DNA of 64,000 bases. Origin: Aquibium sp. ELW1220. Its GTDB lineage: Bacteria > Pseudomonadota > Alphaproteobacteria > Rhizobiales > Rhizobiaceae. Below, piece by piece: positions 59,606 to 64,000 of this stretch. A program made the translations under genes and the position numbers. The stretch spans positions 186,001-250,000 of the forward strand of contig NZ_JAOAOQ010000006.1 of NCBI RefSeq assembly GCF_030398385.1, in the 5' to 3' direction. The notes under the pieces are model-generated. The model worked only from the letters and a program-made list of their open reading frames with translations, did no database searches and was not told where the DNA came from. The stretch's first letter is position 1; each line of letters begins with the position of its first letter.

Positions 59606-59827
59606 TCAGAGGCCGAGACCGGCGAACTTGCTCTTGAACTTGGTCAGGCGGCCGCCGCGGTCGAGCAGCGTCTGCTGACCGCCGGTCCAGGCCGGGTGCG
59701 TGGACGGGTCGATGTCGAGGTTCATCGTATCGCCTTCCTTGCCCCAGGTCGACTTCGTGAAATACTCGGTGCCGTTGGTCATGACCACCTTGATGGTGTG
59801 GTAGTCGGGATGGATTTTCTCTTTCAT
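59606..59827 (-). CDS. rpmE: 50S ribosomal protein L31
   Basis: Ribosomal protein of 73 residues: [51 protein letters not shown], the standard L31 sequence. It contains no cysteine, so it is the zinc-independent type. AGGACGAGAG precedes the ATG. Divergent from the ABC exporter gene by 197 bases; ends at the bidirectional terminator. Confidence 0.97.
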   Translation of the reverse strand: MKEKIHPDYHTIKVVMTNGTEYFTKSTWGKEGDTMNLDIDPSTHPAWTGGQQTLLDRGGRLTKFKSKFAGLGL

Positions 59828-60024
59828 CGCTCTCGTCCTGATCCTTGGGGCATCCGCGCGGCCGGCGCGCCTGCGGCAATCTTGCCCGTGTTAAATGGTT
59901 GAAGCCGCGGCCAGCGAGGGCTACGGCTTCAAAAAACGTCGGCGAGCCTATACATCAGCCGAAACGGAAGCACAAGACCGGCCCGCGCAAGCACGCGGCC
60001 GGCGGGGCAGGAAGCGAGGACGGC

Positions 60025-61827
60025 ATGGCGGATGCATCGGGCGAGGCTGAAAGACGCCGCCGCTCCCTGAAACCGCTGCGCAAGCTGTTTCCCTACCTCC
60101 TGCACTACAAGGGTCTGGTGGCCGGAGCGCTGGTCTTTCTCGCGCTCGCCGCGGCCACGACGCTCACCCTGCCGCTCGCCGTGCGGCGCATGGTCGATCA
60201 CGGCTTCTCGGCGTCGGACTCCACCTTCATCGCCAACTATTTCTCGATGCTGATCGTGATCGCCCTGGTGCTCGCGCTCGCCTCTGCCTGCCGCTACTAC
60301 TTCGTCATCACGCTCGGCGAACGCATCGTCTCCGACGTCCGCCGCGACGTCTTCCGGCATGTCACCACGCTTTCGCCCGGATACTTCGACACGGTCCAGT
60401 CGGGCGAAATCGTCTCGCGGCTGACGGCCGACACCACCCAGATCAAGTCGGCCGTCGGCGCCACCGCGTCCATGGCGCTGCGCAACACCATTCTCGGCAT
60501 CGGCGCCCTTGGCATGATGGTGGTGACGAGCCCCAAGCTCTCCATGCTGGTGATCGGCGCGATCCCGGTCGTCGTCATCCCCCTCGTGGCCTTCGGCCGT
60601 TCCGTGCGCCGCAAGTCCCGGCTCGCGCAGGACACGCTGGCCGCCGCCTCCGCCTATGCGAGCGAACAGATCGGCTCGATCCGCACGCTGCAGGCCTTCA
60701 CCAACGAGAGGCTGGTCGCGAGCCGCTTCGCCGAGGCGGTGGAAGCGGCCTTCAGGGCGGCCCAGTCGTCGGTCTTCGCCCGCTCCTTCCTCACCTTCTT
60801 CGCGATCTTCATGATCTTCTCGTCGGTGGTGGCAGTGCTCTGGTTCGGCTCGCGCGACGTCCTGACCGGCGCCATGAGTGCAGGCACGCTCGGACAGTTC
60901 CTGCTCTACTCGGTCTTTGCCGCCGGCGCGCTCGGCGCCCTGTCGGAGGTCTGGGGCGAACTCAGCCAGGCGGCGGGCGCCGCCGAACGCCTGACCGAGC
61001 TTCTCGCCGAGGAGCCGACGATCGCCGCGCCCGCCGATCCGATCCCCCTGCCCGCGACGCCGATCGGCTCGGTGGCGTTCCGCGACGTCCATTTCGCCTA
61101 TCCGACCGCGCCGGACCGCTCGGCCCTGCGCGGTTTCTCCTTCGAGGCGAAGCCGGGCGAGACGATTGCCATCGTCGGTCCGTCCGGCGCCGGCAAGACG
61201 ACGATCTTCTCGCTTCTGCTGCGCTTCTACGACCCGCAGCGCGGCGCGATCCTCGTCGACGGCGTCGATCTCGCCCGGGCCGATCCGCAGGAGGCGCGGT
61301 CGCGCATCGCGCTCGTGCCGCAGGACCTCACCATCTTCGCCGCCACGGTGCGCGAGAACATCGCCTTCGGCCGTCCCGGCGCGACCGATGCCGAGATCGA
61401 GGCGGCCGCGACCGACGCGCTGGCCGACGAGTTCATCCGCGCGCTCGACAAGGGCTACGATACGCCGGTCGGCGAGCGCGGCGTCACGCTCTCCGGCGGC
61501 CAGCGCCAGCGCGTCGCGATTGCCCGCGCCATCCTGCGCGACGCGCCGATCCTGCTGCTCGACGAGGCGACGTCGGCGCTCGACGCCCAGAGCGAGACGC
61601 TGGTGCAGGCGGCGCTCGAACGGCTGATGGAAGGCCGCACCACCCTCGTCATCGCTCACCGCCTCGCCACCGTCCTCAAGGCCGACCGCATCCTCGTGCT
61701 CGACGAGGGACGTGTCGTCGAGGAAGGCACCCACCAGAGCCTCGTCACGCGGGACGGCGTCTATGCCAGGCTCGCCAAGCTGCAGTTCGAGACCGGTGCG
61801 GATGCGTTCAGGAAAGCGGCGGAGTAG
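60025..61827 (+). CDS. ABC exporter, fused membrane and ATPase domains (MsbA-like)
   Basis: Half-transporter of 600 residues: six-helix ABC1 membrane domain (about 20-320) and ATPase domain with Walker A GPSGAGKTT near 387-395, LSGGQRQRVAIARAIL near 492-507, Walker B ILLLDEATSALD and H-loop IAHRLATVLKADRI. It resembles bacterial lipid/drug exporters that homodimerise. The ATG at 60025 follows GAGGACGGC; the upstream open frame from 59845 adds only low-complexity basic sequence. Cargo unknown. Confidence 0.93.
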   Translation: MADASGEAERRRRSLKPLRKLFPYLLHYKGLVAGALVFLALAAATTLTLPLAVRRMVDHGFSASDSTFIANYFSMLIVIALVLALASACRYYFVITLGERIVSDVRRDVFRHVTTLSPGYFDTVQSGEIVSRLTADTTQIKSAVGATASMALRNTILGIGALGMMVVTSPKLSMLVIGAIPVVVIPLVAFGRSVRRKSRLAQDTLAAASAYASEQIGSIRTLQAFTNERLVASRFAEAVEAAFRAAQSSVFARSFLTFFAIFMIFSSVVAVLWFGSRDVLTGAMSAGTLGQFLLYSVFAAGALGALSEVWGELSQAAGAAERLTELLAEEPTIAAPADPIPLPATPIGSVAFRDVHFAYPTAPDRSALRGFSFEAKPGETIAIVGPSGAGKTTIFSLLLRFYDPQRGAILVDGVDLARADPQEARSRIALVPQDLTIFAATVRENIAFGRPGATDAEIEAAATDALADEFIRALDKGYDTPVGERGVTLSGGQRQRVAIARAILRDAPILLLDEATSALDAQSETLVQAALERLMEGRTTLVIAHRLATVLKADRILVLDEGRVVEEGTHQSLVTRDGVYARLAKLQFETGADAFRKAAE

Positions 61828-61911
61828 CGGGAGAGGCGGGCTGCCTTGGCGTAGTGCGTCTCGGAAAGCGGCATGATATATGGTTTCGGGCGTCTATCTT
61901 CGGAGCATGTC

Positions 61912-62142
61912 ATGCAGGTCGCCAGATGGGGCAACAGCCTCGCCGTTCGCCTTCCCGCAGCCGTGGTAGAAGCGCTCGACCTGAAGGAGGGCGACGAGAT
62001 CCGGATCAACATCGCCGGCGAGCGCACCTTCGAGGTCGAAAGGGACACGTCGCGCAAGCAGGCGCTCGAGCGCATCCGTGCGCTTCGCCGGCCGCTACCG
62101 TCCGGCTGGACCTTCGACCGCGACGAGGCGAACGCGCGATGA
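61912..62142 (+). CDS. AbrB/MazE-type antitoxin
   Basis: Antitoxin of 76 residues with an N-terminal SpoVT-AbrB swapped-hairpin DNA-binding domain: MQVARWGNSLAVRLPAAVVEALDLKEGDEIRINIAGE, and a basic C-terminal tail that ends RPLPSGWTFDRDEANAR, likely the toxin-binding part. The ATG at 61912 has CGGAG before it. The toxin ATG overlaps its stop (ATGA), giving strict coupling. Confidence 0.88.
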   Translation: MQVARWGNSLAVRLPAAVVEALDLKEGDEIRINIAGERTFEVERDTSRKQALERIRALRRPLPSGWTFDRDEANAR

Positions 62143-62555
62143 CCACCGCCGCGGCGGAATTTCTCGACACGAACGTCATCGTCTATTCGTTCTCGCAGGG
62201 AGACAAGGCCGACATGGCCGAAGCGCTGCTTGGAAGGGGATGCAGCACGAGCCTGCTTGCTTTGAACGAGTTCGCCAACGTCGCCCGACGCAAGCTCGAC
62301 ATGGACTGGAGAGAGATTCGCGACGGGCTTGCGGCCGTGCGCCTGCTCTGCGGGACCATCCTGCCGATCGACCTCGCGATACACGAGACGGCACTCGACC
62401 TCGCCGAGCGATACCGCTTGAACGTCTTCGATGCGCTCATGCTGGCGTCGGCACTCAGCGGCGGGTGCACCACCTTCTGGACTGAGGACCTGCATGATGG
62501 GCTCCTGATCGAGGGCAGTCTTCTCGTGAAGAACCCTTTTCGCGGGCAGACATAA
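62139..62555 (+). CDS. PIN-domain toxin (VapC-like), partner of AbrB-type antitoxin
   Basis: Putative ribonuclease of 138 residues. PIN acidic residues are D10 in FLDTNVIVYSF, E near 46 in LNEFANV, D near 97 in NVFDALMLASAL and D near 115 in WTEDLHDG. It ends VKNPFRGQ. The same DTN[IV]xV, xTEDLxxG and NPF landmarks occur in the toxin at 42918-43337, so the two toxins belong to one subfamily but use unrelated antitoxins. Confidence 0.88.
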   Translation: MTTAAAEFLDTNVIVYSFSQGDKADMAEALLGRGCSTSLLALNEFANVARRKLDMDWREIRDGLAAVRLLCGTILPIDLAIHETALDLAERYRLNVFDALMLASALSGGCTTFWTEDLHDGLLIEGSLLVKNPFRGQT

Positions 62556-62562
62556 CGCGCCA

Positions 62563-62666
62563 AAAGCATGTCGCGATCTTTCAGATTCGCTCCGCACGCT
62601 TTAGGCTTATGTTTTCGCGCATGTCTTTCACCCGAAACCGGTGCCCGCTTTCGGTAGACATGCTTT
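62563..62666. repeat. Nested rhizobial palindrome (GCATGTC...GACATGC)
   Basis: The core GCATGTCT (62619-62626) pairs with AGACATGC (62656-62663), with an inner CCGAAA/TTTCGG pair. A second outer copy, AAAGCATGTC at 62563-62572, pairs with GACATGCTTT at 62657-62666. This palindrome type is widespread between genes of rhizobia. It lies between the toxin and the convergent ketopantoate-reductase-like gene. Confidence 0.78.
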
Positions 62667-62687
62667 AGGGCATCCGTCGCCTCGCGC

Positions 62688-63743
62688 TCAGGCAGGGCGC
62701 TGACCGGCGAAAGCCTCCAGCCGCGCCCGCGCAAACCGCTCCGCTACGTCCCTGGGCGACCAGTCGCGGCGGCCGGCCTCGCATGCCTCCACCATGGCCA
62801 CCATCGCCTCGGCGAGCGGGGCGCGCAGGCCGTGTCCGGCAGCGAGCCGCGCCACGGCGCCCTGCAGGAAGCGCACCTCGGTGGTGCGGCCGCGGGCAAT
62901 GTCCTCGGCCATGGAGGAGGTGGCCTGCGGGTCGATGGCGAGCATGCGGCGGGCGACGAGGCGAAACAGCGGGTCGGGCAGCCTGAGGAGATGCGGGATC
63001 AGCGCCGGGCGCACGCCCTCGATGCGCGGCAGCGCAAGCCCCGCGCGGCGGGCGACTCCGAGCGCCTCTGCCATCTGGTCGGCGAGCAGCAGGCGCCAGG
63101 CCCGGCGCGACAGTTGCGCCTTCAGCGGCAGGCCGGACAGCGCGTTGAGCGCGTTGTTCAGGTTGAGCACGAGCTTGGACCACGCGAGGCCGGCCATGTC
63201 CGGATGCGTGGCGACGGGCAGGCCTTCGACCGAGAGCAGCGCCACGAGACCGGCATCCCCCGCCTCGACGGTCAGCGAACCCGCCGTCGCGCGATGGAAG
63301 CGCGGGGCGGCGCCCGCCGTTGCCGTCTGCACCACGTTGAACGGCACCATGCCGGCCAAGACCGGGCGTCCGGGCAGCCGGGCACGGAGCAGTTGCACGT
63401 TGTCGACGCCGTTCTGCAGGCTGACAACGACCGCCGACTGCGGTGCGTGCGCGGCGATCAGCCCGGCCATCGCCTCCGTGTCGCCGCTCTTGACGGTGAC
63501 GAGGATGACATCTGCGTCGCGCATTGCCGCCGAGGGCTCGACCTCGAGACCGATCGCCTCCGGCCCGACATGGCGCCCGCGCGCCTCGAGGTCTGTGATC
63601 CACAGGCCCTGCACGGCGATCTCTCGCACGAGCGGCAGCCGGGCCAGCAGCGTCACGTCGCGGCCGGCGAACGCCAGTGAACCGCCGACGAAGCAGCCGA
63701 CGCTGCCTGCCCCCGCCACCACGATGCGCGCCGTTTCATCCAT
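62688..63743 (-). CDS. panE: 2-dehydropantoate 2-reductase family protein
   Basis: NADPH-dependent reductase of 351 residues with the Rossmann opening RIVVAGAGSVGCFVGGSLAFAGRDVTLLAR (GxGxxG at 11-16), VKSGDTEAMA and SLQNGVDN near 95-115, and the C-terminal KLVLNLNNALNAL with the catalytic Lys near 195. PanE supplies pantoate for CoA, but the family also contains many enzymes of other specificity, and the protein is longer than E. coli PanE (303). Starts 19 bases after the M20 peptidase stop, so they may be cotranscribed. Confidence 0.8.
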   Translation of the reverse strand: MDETARIVVAGAGSVGCFVGGSLAFAGRDVTLLARLPLVREIAVQGLWITDLEARGRHVGPEAIGLEVEPSAAMRDADVILVTVKSGDTEAMAGLIAAHAPQSAVVVSLQNGVDNVQLLRARLPGRPVLAGMVPFNVVQTATAGAAPRFHRATAGSLTVEAGDAGLVALLSVEGLPVATHPDMAGLAWSKLVLNLNNALNALSGLPLKAQLSRRAWRLLLADQMAEALGVARRAGLALPRIEGVRPALIPHLLRLPDPLFRLVARRMLAIDPQATSSMAEDIARGRTTEVRFLQGAVARLAAGHGLRAPLAEAMVAMVEACEAGRRDWSPRDVAERFARARLEAFAGQRPA

Positions 63744-63761
63744 GCCGGCGACCGTCCCGTG

Positions 63762-64000
63762 TCACCCCAGCATCGTCCGCGCCGTGCGCAGGAAGATGCG
63801 CGCGCCGATCGGGATCAGGTCGTCGGGAAAGTCGTAGTCGGGATTGTGCAGCTGCGGGTGCTTCTCGCCCGAGCCGAGGAACAGCATCGCCGACTTCGCA
63901 CCCTTGCCGAAGCGGCCGAAATCCTCCGACGCACGCATCGGGAGTTCGGCCTCGTCGTGGCTGACGCCTTCTGCATCAAGCGCGGCTGTCAGATGCACCG
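63762..64000 (-). CDS. M20-family amidohydrolase/carboxypeptidase (C-terminal end only)
   Basis: Only the last 79 residues are in the window; the gene begins beyond base 64000. The end is diagnostic of M20 hippurate-hydrolase-like enzymes: SEDFGRFGKGAKSAMLFLG, with the metal-ligand glutamate of the ASEDF motif, and HPQLHNPDYDFPDDLIPIGA, with the terminal His. Members hydrolyse N-acyl amino acids or amino-acid amides. Upstream of the panE-like gene on the same strand. Confidence 0.88.
   Translation of the reverse strand, partial: VHLTAALDAEGVSHDEAELPMRASEDFGRFGKGAKSAMLFLGSGEKHPQLHNPDYDFPDDLIPIGARIFLRTARTMLG

Noticed and set aside
59845-60024. N-terminal extension of the MsbA-like exporter
   Set aside because: Sixty basic low-complexity residues unlike the family; the ATG at 60025 has a good ribosome-binding site.

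Overview
The window reads as chromosomal DNA of a high-GC alphaproteobacterium of the order Hyphomicrobiales (Rhizobiales), most likely of the Phyllobacteriaceae/Brucellaceae type. Support comes from a clear homologue of the Brucella lipoprotein Omp19, an IalB-type secreted protein, an Omp25/Omp31-like beta-barrel, the gene order zapE-mdh-sucC...sucD-sucA-sucB, a ccmABCD-ccmG cluster, an RpoH sigma factor beside rluD, and intergenic palindromes of the RIME and GCATGTC...GACATGC kinds that are common in rhizobial genomes. No rRNA, tRNA, CRISPR array, prophage or intact transposase was found. Coding density is high and the genes look like a stable core chromosome with a few accessory insertions.

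Layout. 1-3.0 kb: a dctM-dctQ-dctP TRAP transporter operon on the minus strand (dctM runs off the left edge). 3.2-7.4 kb: a PAP2 phosphatase, a GT39-like membrane glycosyltransferase, a LysE exporter and an outer-membrane beta-barrel. 7.4-10.6 kb: a GNAT enzyme, two tandem paralogous 169-residue membrane proteins, and rlmN. 11-15.5 kb: a TetR regulator, IalB, an ECF sigma factor without a visible anti-sigma partner, a DUF1232 protein, a pterin-4a-carbinolamine dehydratase, thpR and repeat-rich DNA. 15.7-23.8 kb: the tesA/ybbA/ybbP neighbourhood, a Bax-inhibitor-1 protein, a GNAT, DUF2794, DUF1223 and ceramidase-family genes. 23.8-30.3 kb: acnA, divergent from the cytochrome c maturation genes ccmA, ccmB, an ACT-domain gene, ccmC, ccmD and ccmG. 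30.4-38.3 kb: Nudix, PPOX-fold, yciB, ftsY, mtaB, dapF, a tiny DUF1328-like membrane protein, an MBL-fold hydrolase and omp19. 38.3-48.7 kb: zapE and the TCA-cycle block mdh, sucC, [secreted protein, vapB, vapC], sucD, sucA, sucB. 48.7-64 kb: LysE and DMT transporters, purA, a large membrane-anchored Pro/Ala-rich protein, an EAL protein, rpoH, rluD, VOC, yebC, RDD, a Rdx/SelW-like protein, rpmE, an MsbA-type ABC exporter, a second PIN toxin-antitoxin pair, a ketopantoate-reductase-like gene and the C-terminal end of an M20 peptidase.

How the genes work together. The strongest functional block is the TCA segment (malate dehydrogenase, succinyl-CoA synthetase and the E1/E2 components of 2-oxoglutarate dehydrogenase), complemented by aconitase. 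The second block is haem export and cytochrome c maturation. acnA and ccmA are divergent and share a spacer carrying a sequence that resembles the Irr iron-control element, which would link iron status to both.

The most unusual features are: a complete VapBC-type module plus an exported protein wedged between sucC and sucD; a hairpin that would mask the ribosome-binding site of the DUF1328-like gene; the Irr-like palindrome between acnA and ccmA; an ACGT-type palindrome upstream of mdh; three copies of a GGGGACAGTTTAC repeat without a transposase; and a long inverted repeat splitting ccmA from ccmB. All functional statements are from sequence reading only; no database search was run.
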